Shown here: positions 1-4,821 of the stretch, piece by piece
Numbering within the stretch: position 1 is the first letter of the stretch
How the letters are laid out: the number at the start of each line of letters is the position of its first letter
Translations under genes and position numbers: made by a program
Assembly: GCA_017517985.1 (NCBI GenBank)
Contig: JAFWWX010000453.1
Coordinates: forward strand, 1 to 6,025
Length of the DNA stretch: 6,025 nucleotides
Direction of reading: 5' to 3'
DNA from: Clostridia bacterium
GTDB taxonomy: Bacteria > Bacillota_A > Clostridia > Oscillospirales > CAG-382
The notes under the pieces: model-generated
The model's input: only the letters and a program-made list of their open reading frames with translations
Told to the model about the DNA's origin: nothing
Databases searched by the model: none

Positions 1-364
1 TGCAACATGGATACCTCTTCCGATCTCTTTGCAAGTTGTTGTTGAAGCCTATGAAATGACAACGCAACTTCCTGAAAACACAGAAACATATACTTTTGAT
101 ATTCGTGTTGGCACAAAGGGTAACCTTCCTAACGGAGAGAATTTTGAAATCACTGAATGTGATCTCCAAACCGGACGACTTACAATTCAGTTGAGTGGTA
201 CTGGATTATACAGTACTTCACAGGTTGAACCTACAATTTTAAAAGAGATTGTTGTAGAACAGGGTTCGGACGGAATAACACTTTCCGATAATGGTAATAA
301 ACAGTTTTTTACTTTCATGTTTATTGAAACAAATCAAAATCACGATGAATCAGCTTCTCAATAA
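1..364 (+). CDS. 3' end of an unidentified protein, beta-rich C-terminal part (5' partial)
   Basis: The reading frame is open from the left edge to a TAA at 362-364, giving 120 visible residues. A TTG at 29 could be read as a start, but it has no Shine-Dalgarno sequence and the frame upstream of it (ATWIPLPISL) is good coding sequence, so I treat the gene as truncated by the window. The visible part alternates hydrophobic and polar residues (for example TYTFDIRVG at 30-38 and GRLTIQLSGTGLY at 58-70), which suggests beta strands. It ends in a hydrophilic Asn/Glu/Ser-rich tail. There is no membrane segment, catalytic motif or cysteine pair; the one cysteine is in ECDLQTG. The next gene starts 23 bp downstream on the same strand, so the two are probably co-transcribed. 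I do not recognise the family. The C-terminal domain of an exported or membrane-anchored protein would fit, but this is a guess. Confidence 0.6.
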   Translation, partial: ATWIPLPISLQVVVEAYEMTTQLPENTETYTFDIRVGTKGNLPNGENFEITECDLQTGRLTIQLSGTGLYSTSQVEPTILKEIVVEQGSDGITLSDNGNKQFFTFMFIETNQNHDESASQ

Positions 365-387
365 ACAATGAGAAAGGATTAAAGTTT

Positions 388-894
388 ATGAAAAGAAAAA
401 CAAAAAATATTATTGTTGTTTTTACTATTTTAATTATCGTAATAAGTGTAGTGCTAACTTTAATTTCATTAAGCAACAGAAATTTTTGTAATAAAATTGA
501 TAATTATGATACTAAAGTTTTTGTTCCTGATGGTCTTGCCGATAAATATAAAGATTTAATACCATTATCTTTAGAATCCTGGGAAATTTATGAATACAAA
601 CTTGATAATGAAGAGATTAAAGCAATTGAAAAAGAATTGGATAATGGATATTGGACAGAATTGGAAAAAGAAGATAGTGAATATTTTCTTCGTGATTACT
701 TTTATCCACCTATATTAGATAAGGAATGGCAAAAAGATTTTCAGCTTTCTGATGAAGTATATGTCTCCTCTTATGCCGGATATCAAAAACCTTATCATTA
801 TAGCGAAACATCAGTATTTGATAATTTGTGTGTATTTGTGTATGATAAAGAATCCTCAACGTATTATGGAATCTATGTTTACTTAGGCCGTTAA
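388..894 (+). CDS. Hypothetical membrane-anchored protein, 168 aa
   Basis: ATG at 388 is preceded by AGAAAGG (371-377), a usable Shine-Dalgarno site about 10 nt away. The protein opens with a basic stretch (MKRKTK) and one long hydrophobic helix at about residues 8-28, then an acidic, Tyr- and Trp-rich domain to the end. That is the layout of a single-pass protein with its C-terminal domain outside the cell. The sequence before Cys34 (SNRNFC) is not a lipobox, so I do not call a lipoprotein. A helical stretch with EEIKAIEKELDNGYW (75-89) is followed by Tyr-rich probable strands, ending in VFVYDKESSTYYGIYVYLGR. The gene is markedly AT-rich: 14 of 60 bases are G or C at 421-480, against 25 of 60 at 4621-4680 in the right-hand genes. 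It lies 23 bp after the upstream partial gene and is followed by a terminator. Family and function are not recognised. Confidence 0.8.
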   Translation: MKRKTKNIIVVFTILIIVISVVLTLISLSNRNFCNKIDNYDTKVFVPDGLADKYKDLIPLSLESWEIYEYKLDNEEIKAIEKELDNGYWTELEKEDSEYFLRDYFYPPILDKEWQKDFQLSDEVYVSSYAGYQKPYHYSETSVFDNLCVFVYDKESSTYYGIYVYLGR

Positions 895-920
895 TTTAAT
901 ACACTATTTTATAATACATT

Positions 921-1013
921 CATAAAGTTCCCCGTTGTAGCAACACACTTGCCACAACGGGGATTTTTATATCCACAGTATAAACTTATCTCTGTTTATC
1001 ATAAAGTTCTCCG
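921..1013. repeat. Short direct repeat flanking the convergent boundary
   Basis: CATAAAGTTCCCCG at 921-934 and CATAAAGTTCTCCG at 1000-1013 match at 13 of 14 positions and lie 79 bp apart in the same orientation. The left copy runs into the 5' arm of the terminator stem. The right copy lies just downstream of the stop of the DUF6054 gene. A third, weaker echo (AAAAGTTCTCTC) starts near 1020 inside that gene. This may be a remnant of local duplication or chance in AT-rich DNA. Confidence 0.3.
930..968 (+). terminator. Rho-independent terminator of the left-hand + strand genes
   Basis: CCCCGTTGT (930-938) pairs perfectly with ACAACGGGG (954-962). The stem continues inward across one A/C mismatch with GCAA (940-943) and TTGC (949-952), leaving a 5-base loop. 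A run of five T (964-968) follows on the + strand, 36 nt after the stop of the 168-residue gene. Read on the - strand, the same hairpin is followed only by AACTTTATG, so it would be a poor terminator for the convergent operon, although it may contribute. Confidence 0.85.
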
Positions 1014-1016
1014 AAT

Positions 1017-1343
1017 TTATAAAAGTTCTCTCAGTTTATCAAGAAAAGCTTCTTCGCCAAAAGTGTTCAGTTTAAAGAATATTGCCTGACTTCCGCCGGT
1101 TGTGATAGCCGATAAATGAATAACATCATTGGCGTTCTGAAAAAGTGTAACGCTCAAACTGACACGGTTACCGCCTGAATAGCTGTAACGCTCAAAAACA
1201 CGAACACTGCAACGTGCATCACCACTATGAAAATCACTTGATTCTTCAAGAGAAGCAGACATGCTGCCATTGAGTATTCCTTGCTCAATTTTATTAAGTA
1301 TCTGATTAAAATTACCACTAAGGGTTTGTTCTAACTTTGCCAT
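1017..1343 (-). CDS. DUF6054 family protein, 108 aa
   Basis: A short soluble protein whose whole length matches my recollection of the uncharacterised DUF6054 family of Clostridia. It begins MAKLEQTLSG and has a middle segment with GGNRVSL (57-63). It ends with a conserved-looking block containing TTGGSQAIFFKLNTFGEEAF (81-100). There is no signal peptide or membrane helix and no obvious catalytic set, so a small cytoplasmic single-domain fold is likely. The start is well fixed: ATG at 1343 is preceded by AAAGGAGG (1357-1350) with a 6-nt gap, the strongest ribosome binding site in the window. It is the last gene of the four-gene - strand operon, 40 bp after the membrane-anchored gene, and faces the + strand genes. 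The biochemical role is unknown. The family name comes from memory, not a search. Confidence 0.8.
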   Translation of the reverse strand: MAKLEQTLSGNFNQILNKIEQGILNGSMSASLEESSDFHSGDARCSVRVFERYSYSGGNRVSLSVTLFQNANDVIHLSAITTGGSQAIFFKLNTFGEEAFLDKLRELL

Positions 1344-1383
1344 AATGTTCCTCCTTTAAAAATAAGATTTTTAAGTTATTTTG

Positions 1384-1836
1384 TTATATAAAATTTTCAA
1401 CAATAAAAAGCTTGTTTAATTCGTTATCCCAAAAAATTATGATTTCGCTGTTATCATCTTGAGATTTACTCCAAGAGCAACATTTTGAATAATCAGGTCT
1501 TTCGTCCGCAGGAACATCAATTTCATCAAGCCACGCTTCTGCTGCCTCACGGGTTGTCGGATAGAAATTTGTTTTATGTTCGTTGGGTGTCCAAGCGAAC
1601 ATTAAATCTATGTAGTCCTCATACTTGTATGAAAAAACATGGTATCGGACACCGTCACCGTGAAAACTTGCACCCGAATCTTTTTCATAAGTTTCAGTTA
1701 ATACTGCTTTTATAGGAAGTGATATGTCCCAATTTGATTTTATTGTAGATGCGTAGGATGGAAATAATTTTAAAATGCTAAGCACAGCAATAAGAATTAT
1801 GCAAGCGACTACGGTTATTATAGCTTTCTTTTTCAT
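1384..1836 (-). CDS. Hypothetical secreted or membrane-anchored protein, 150 aa
   Basis: ATG at 1836 has AAAAGGAG (1853-1846) 9 nt upstream. The protein starts with MKKK and a hydrophobic helix at about residues 5-24, followed by FPSYAS. This can be read as a signal anchor or as a signal peptide cut after SYA (about residue 29). The rest (30-150) is hydrophilic and should lie outside the membrane. It carries SFHGDGVRYHVFSYK (57-71), a GDG-centred strand pattern I have seen in other small exported Firmicute proteins of unknown function. A helix with REAAEAWLDEI (96-106) follows, then a Cys-Cys pair at 119-120 and a final probable beta hairpin. A VVAC sequence at 9-12 resembles a lipobox but sits inside the hydrophobic core. 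The gaps to its operon neighbours are 38 and 40 bp. Function is not recognised. Confidence 0.8.
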   Translation of the reverse strand: MKKKAIITVVACIILIAVLSILKLFPSYASTIKSNWDISLPIKAVLTETYEKDSGASFHGDGVRYHVFSYKYEDYIDLMFAWTPNEHKTNFYPTTREAAEAWLDEIDVPADERPDYSKCCSWSKSQDDNSEIIIFWDNELNKLFIVENFI

Positions 1837-1874
1837 ATTATCACACTCCTTTTGCTCCTTAAAAACAGTTCGAC

Positions 1875-3392
1875 TTATAACAATTCAACTTCTATATCTT
1901 CCATCAGCTTTTCACGGAATACTATCTTCCATTCAATATCATCGGCATATTCAAATCTCAATGCTGATAAAGCACAATGTTGTTCTAAATTATGACCTGC
2001 CGAAACAAACACTGCTGTCGGACCATCTGCACCGCCGATGATTGCAATCGCACAAGCATCATAATTTGCTTCAGGCTCAAACTGATTACGAGGTTTGCGT
2101 TTAGGCTGTTCATTTTGAATACAATCCCGCACTTGAAAGTTTCTTCCCGATAATTCAGGTTCTAATGTATAAGTCATTGCAGTATGAAGTGTGGGAAATT
2201 CGTATTCTTCGTGTTGAAATCCCTGATGTGGAAATTCTTGTTTTTCATAAGCGAGAACAATTAATTTGTGTTCTGTGTTATGAACAGGATGAACAAAAGT
2301 TATTTCATCTCCGACAGAAGGATTTTTAAAATGAATACCCTGAATAGTAGCAAGTTCTCGTTCTAACTTTAATCTGATAGTTTTGATTTTTGGCTTTCTT
2401 TTCGATGTCCAAGGAAAAGACCAACGATGAAAAGACCAAACCTTTGTTTCATCCAAACTGTAATGTCTGATTATCTCTTTGGATTCGCTTTCATTTCTGA
2501 CTCCGTCAGGCAGACAGCTTTCAGGAATCCATTGAATAGCATTGCCGTGTTTTGCGATAACAGGTTTTCCGTTAACCTGTAAATGCGTTCCAAAATTTAT
2601 ATCAATCGGATTTTCCTGCTCAATTTGTTCACGCAGTTCATCACTGACGTTTTCTTCTTGTGAAAGAACGAGATACCACTTGTCAATAAAAGCTTTTTCT
2701 TTTTCGGGCTGTATTTCAATGCAGAAATCAATAACCAAGCCTTTTGAACAAGAGTAAACAGCAGGAATGTGCCATATCTCATCGCCCCAAGAAAAAGTCT
2801 TGTTTATTGCTATTTCTGCTCCCGGTTTGCCTTTTGCATTTCGGTTCCAAAAGCCATGGTCAAAATATACTGCCCATTCTGTCGGAACTTCGGGAGCAGC
2901 CGCATTCATTTCGGGGTCGTAGTAATCTTCGGTATATGGTATCTGAGATAAATCAAATTCAGCCTGTAATTCTTTAACATAAGTAAAAGAATCAGATATA
3001 GGTTCAAGACTGCACTTGCTCTTAATCTCATCCAAAACCGCCTGTTGCTTTTCTGTTGCGGGATAGTCAATAAGAAAGGCTTTGTATTGCTCTTCATCCC
3101 AAGCATAACACTGCTCCAAAGCGGCAATATCTCCGCAATGTAACAACAAACGAAGTAAATCTTCAAAGCTTCGTGCGATAGGATGTACACAGGCACCGAA
3201 ATTCATCGGACTTACGGCAAATATGATTTCACCAAACTGCGGAATAGTACAGTAATGTATGCCGTCAACACCTGATGTTGCAAGAATCTGTGCTTTTTTT
3301 GGTGTGCAATAATAAAGCTCAAAATCACCGTTCATATCAAACCCCAAAAGGGATAAGTCTATTTTTGTTTTCTTAAATGATTTTATATCCAT
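1875..3392 (-). CDS. Uncharacterised protein with C-terminal GGADGPT motif, 505 aa
   Basis: A large soluble protein, rich in Trp, Tyr, Glu and Lys, with no signal peptide or membrane helix. Its N-terminal part has KIDLSLLGFDMNGDFELYYC (10-29), then GEIIFAVSPMNFGACVHP (54-71) and the helix SFEDLLRLLLHCGD (75-88). That order is loosely like the end of a SMI1/KNR4 (SUKH) domain, a weak resemblance I would not annotate on. The middle holds SWGDEIWHIPAVYSC (201-215) and a basic stretch with SKRKPKIKT (330-338). Near the C-terminus lies AIAIIGGADGPTAVFVS (448-464), described separately. I chose ATG at 3392, 4 nt after the DUF4177 stop, over a TTG at 3413 that would overlap that gene and has no ribosome binding site. 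The ATG also has only a weak site, so translation is probably coupled. Function unknown. It is not a decarboxylase subunit: apart from the 17-residue motif nothing fits. Confidence 0.85.
   Translation of the reverse strand: MDIKSFKKTKIDLSLLGFDMNGDFELYYCTPKKAQILATSGVDGIHYCTIPQFGEIIFAVSPMNFGACVHPIARSFEDLLRLLLHCGDIAALEQCYAWDEEQYKAFLIDYPATEKQQAVLDEIKSKCSLEPISDSFTYVKELQAEFDLSQIPYTEDYYDPEMNAAAPEVPTEWAVYFDHGFWNRNAKGKPGAEIAINKTFSWGDEIWHIPAVYSCSKGLVIDFCIEIQPEKEKAFIDKWYLVLSQEENVSDELREQIEQENPIDINFGTHLQVNGKPVIAKHGNAIQWIPESCLPDGVRNESESKEIIRHYSLDETKVWSFHRWSFPWTSKRKPKIKTIRLKLERELATIQGIHFKNPSVGDEITFVHPVHNTEHKLIVLAYEKQEFPHQGFQHEEYEFPTLHTAMTYTLEPELSGRNFQVRDCIQNEQPKRKPRNQFEPEANYDACAIAIIGGADGPTAVFVSAGHNLEQHCALSALRFEYADDIEWKIVFREKLMEDIEVELL
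2001..2051 (-). other. OadB-like GGADGPT signature inside the 505-aa protein
   Basis: Residues 448-464 read AIAIIGGADGPTAVFVS. The pattern IIGGADGPTA(I/V)F is the hallmark of the beta subunit of Na+-translocating decarboxylases (oxaloacetate and glutaconyl-CoA decarboxylase). There it forms a re-entrant membrane segment, and its Asp (D203 in Klebsiella OadB) is needed for decarboxylation and Na+ transport. Here the matching residue is D456, with all of GGADGPT intact. The flanks (EANYDAC before, AGHNLEQHC after) are polar, and the protein lacks the membrane helices of OadB, so the context differs completely. The likeness is seen directly; what it does here is unknown. Confidence 0.7.
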
Positions 3393-3396
3393 AGTC

Positions 3397-3603
3397 TTAT
3401 ATCTCTTTTTCAAAAATTAAGTCGAGTTCTTGTGTGTGACCTGTACCACGCTGTTTTGTGGGGATGTAACCAACATATCTCCAACCTTGTTCGGCTCTTT
3501 TATTTATAATTGAACGATAATCTTCAATAGAATAAATATTACCTGAACCTAAACCCCAACCGCCAAAATCACAACTGACAGTTTCGTATTCGTATTTATA
3601 CAT
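3397..3603 (-). CDS. DUF4177 family protein, 68 aa
   Basis: A small protein matching the DUF4177 pattern over nearly its full length. It has the opening strand MYKYEYETV (1-9), a helix with YRSIINKRAEQGWRYVGYIP (29-48) and a closing strand ELDLIFEK (59-66). The AEQGW-(R/E)-(Y/F)-V core and the following basic loop (TKQRGTGHTQ, 49-58) are the most typical part. The length of 68 residues is normal for this domain. The DUF4177 domain has no established biochemical role. It is the first gene of the - strand operon. ATG at 3603 is preceded by AAAGGAG (3619-3613) with a 9-nt gap, and a promoter lies about 50 bp further upstream. Its TAA at 3399-3397 is only 4 nt before the ATG of the 505-residue gene. 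The Gly-rich segment GGWGLGSGN (14-22) looks like an insertion between the first strand and the helix. Confidence 0.9.
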   Translation of the reverse strand: MYKYEYETVSCDFGGWGLGSGNIYSIEDYRSIINKRAEQGWRYVGYIPTKQRGTGHTQELDLIFEKEI

Positions 3604-3652
3604 AGAATCACGCTCCTTTAGTATTAATGAAAAAATATGCTCTCATATAAAA

Positions 3653-3682
3653 ATTATATCATATCTGTATCTTAAATTTCAA
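3653..3682 (-). promoter_or_regulatory. Sigma-A type promoter of the four-gene - strand operon
   Basis: Reading the - strand, TTGAAA (3682-3677) is followed after exactly 18 bp by a perfect TATAAT (3658-3653). The TATAAT is preceded by TGA, giving an extended -10 element. The expected transcription start near 3646 leaves a leader of about 43 nt before the DUF4177 ATG, with the AAAGGAG site near its end. No other convincing promoter is seen in the 38- and 40-bp gaps further down the operon, so all four genes probably depend on this one. Confidence 0.85.
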
Positions 3683-3710
3683 TACACATAACCGCTTGTC
3701 ATAGCAAGAC

Positions 3711-3774
3711 CTTAACAAAATTTGGGGTAAACCTTTTATCTAAGGCAAAATTTAAACATATATCTATTGTTAAG
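3711..3774. repeat. Nested inverted repeats in the intergenic region
   Basis: CTTAACAA (3711-3718) is the exact reverse complement of TTGTTAAG (3767-3774). Inside it lie two direct copies of CAAAATTT (3716-3723 and 3746-3753) that can also pair imperfectly, and a CCTT...AAGG mini-stem at about 3732-3745. Together they could fold into one branched structure on either strand. The DNA is very AT-rich, so chance is a real alternative. Confidence 0.3.
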
Positions 3775-3818
3775 AGATTTATTCAAACTTATATTTCATA
3801 TAAAACAGTTAAAAATTC

Positions 3819-3832
3819 GTTATTATAATAAC
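3819..3832. repeat. Perfect 14-bp palindrome
   Basis: GTTATTATAATAAC reads identically on both strands. It lies in the middle of the intergenic region, about 140 bp upstream of the operon -35 box and outside any gene. Such a site could bind a dimeric regulator, but its low complexity and distance from the promoter make this speculative. Confidence 0.35.
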
Positions 3833-3912
3833 TGCCCCCACCAAATATTTTCAACAGACCAAATCAGTCACTTGAAAACATAAAAACACATCCCATTAAG
3901 GTAGCAGTCAAA

Positions 3913-3921
3913 TGATATAAT
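3913..3921 (+). promoter_or_regulatory. Extended -10 box on the + strand with no gene after it
   Basis: TGATATAAT is a perfect TATAAT with the TGN extension. The 17-bp-spaced -35 position (3893-3898, CCATTA) is poor, so promoter activity would rest on the extended -10. Transcription would begin around 3928, inside the left arm of the adjacent hairpin, and would run antisense into the 3' end of the 279-residue gene unless stopped by the T tract at 3976. No coding sequence follows on this strand. Confidence 0.35.
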
Positions 3922-3980
3922 CCCCTTAAAGTAATACTTGAAAAAACAAAAAGTTTTCAAGACTACTTTAGGGGATTTTT
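3922..3980 (+). terminator. Long imperfect hairpin with T tract, terminator-like on + strand
   Basis: The left arm 3922-3944 (CCCCTTAAAGTA, then CTTGAAAA) pairs with the right arm 3954-3974 (TTTTCAAG, then TACTTTAGGGG) across small bulges, around the 9-base loop AACAAAAAG. ATTTTT (3975-3980) follows on the + strand, the classic terminator order, yet no + strand gene lies upstream. On the - strand the hairpin starts 8 nt after the stop of the 279-residue gene, the right place for its terminator, but only ATTATATC follows, a poor U tract. It may act in both directions. Alternatively, it is the hairpin end of a decayed mobile element. Confidence 0.55.
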
Positions 3981-3981
3981 C

Positions 3982-4821
3982 TTATTCAAGCATCAGTTTA
4001 ACCCTGCAAATACCGAGTGCACTTTCACGCTTGATTATTGTCTCGGGAATTCTCGACAGCCACTTTTTACTGAAAATTGTGCTGTTGTAATAGCAGTCAA
4101 AGTTTGCGACGGGAAGTACAATCCATTCACTATCCTCTGTTTTATTGGCAAGACAGTAGCAGACTACATCCCTCACAGCTTCAAAGGGTAATCCTTTTTC
4201 ATCACACATAACAACCTTTGAATGAAATTCAATCGGTAAAGAAACTGCTTCCATTCTTAAGGGGCCGAGCTCAAGTGCATCTGCAATAATATAGTCAAAT
4301 TTCAGTACCCAAGTTCCCTTTGTGTTTATGGAAAAAGCGGGAATCTGCATTTGCTTAACCTTGTTCTTCCAAGGCGTTTCAAAGTTATTTGCTATTAAAG
4401 ATATTCTTTCAAGGTTGTCTGCACTTATTACACTTGAATTGCATAATGCGAAAAGGTGTATATTTTTGATATGACTGTAAAACCAGCCTTTGCCGTCTTC
4501 GGTTACAAGCTCGGGGAAATCCTTGTGTAAATGCTTGAAGTTTACATCTGAACCGTCCTTTTCTTCGGGTACGCTGCACCATGCACAAAGAGCGTTTCTC
4601 GCATATTCAATTCTGTCATAAGGATTTCCGTCCTTTAAGCCTCCGTCGGTATTGTGAAAAAGATAACCTCTTGCAATTACTGTGAGTATCCTGCCGAGTC
4701 CTTCATATTCGGTCAGAGTTTTAAAGCTGAACCTGCCGAGAAATGAAAGGTCTTTTTTGTTTATGCAAAAGTATGAGGGCTTAGTAACATAGCTCTGAAA
4801 CTCTTTCCATTCGTTTGTCAT
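3982..4821 (-). CDS. Unidentified protein coupled to upstream gene, 279 aa
   Basis: A soluble protein of mixed composition with no membrane helix or signal peptide. Visible landmarks are a segment with FLGRFSFKTLTEYEGLGRIL (27-46), a CAWC (CxxC) pair at 79-82 in a region of polar loops, and SHIKNIHLFALCN (116-128). Later come KGTWVLKFDYIIADALELGP (168-187) and ESALGICRVKLMLE at the end. There are nine cysteines, but only one CxxC pair, so a zinc site is not established. The frame is also open from a GTG at 4836, but I choose ATG at 4821. GGAGG (4834-4830) sits 8 nt before it, and the ATG overlaps the stop of the upstream gene as TAATG. The two products are therefore probably made in a fixed ratio and may act together. 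Family and function are not recognised. A hairpin lies 8 nt after the stop. Confidence 0.85.
   Translation of the reverse strand: MTNEWKEFQSYVTKPSYFCINKKDLSFLGRFSFKTLTEYEGLGRILTVIARGYLFHNTDGGLKDGNPYDRIEYARNALCAWCSVPEEKDGSDVNFKHLHKDFPELVTEDGKGWFYSHIKNIHLFALCNSSVISADNLERISLIANNFETPWKNKVKQMQIPAFSINTKGTWVLKFDYIIADALELGPLRMEAVSLPIEFHSKVVMCDEKGLPFEAVRDVVCYCLANKTEDSEWIVLPVANFDCYYNSTIFSKKWLSRIPETIIKRESALGICRVKLMLE

Larger units (their letters stand above)
3604..3981. other. AT-rich intergenic region, 378 bp, no coding gene seen
   Basis: This stretch separates the two - strand transcription units. From left to right it holds the ribosome binding site and promoter of the DUF4177 operon (3613-3682), a pair of 8-bp inverted repeats (3711-3774), a 14-bp palindrome (3819-3832), an extended -10 box on the + strand (3913-3921) and a long imperfect hairpin (3922-3974). 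GC content is low: 15 of 60 bases at 3721-3780. I see no open frame with a ribosome binding site on either strand. An unannotated small RNA or a decayed mobile-element end are the two explanations I consider possible. Confidence 0.6.

Noticed and set aside
1801..1812. Lipobox VVAC in the 150-residue protein
   Set aside because: The Cys is at residue 12, inside the hydrophobic core and followed by more hydrophobic residues. A lipoprotein Cys should follow the hydrophobic region.
1485..2041. Open frames on the + strand at 1485-1715 and 1775-2041
   Set aside because: They lie antisense to well-supported - strand genes, lack ribosome binding sites and give low-quality protein sequence rich in His, Leu and Ser.
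1875..3392. Naming the 505-residue protein a Na+-translocating decarboxylase beta subunit
   Set aside because: Only 17 residues match. OadB/GcdB are polytopic membrane proteins, and this protein has no visible membrane helices and no other OadB motif.
1875..3392. SMI1/KNR4 (SUKH) immunity domain in the N-terminal part of the 505-residue protein
   Set aside because: The strand followed by SFEDLLRLLL resembles the end of such domains, but the characteristic earlier motifs are not visible and no toxin gene is nearby. Too weak to annotate.
3393..3413. TTG at 3413 as the start of the 505-residue protein
   Set aside because: It would overlap the DUF4177 gene by 17 bp, has no ribosome binding site, and uses a rare start. 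The ATG at 3392 sits 4 nt after the DUF4177 stop.
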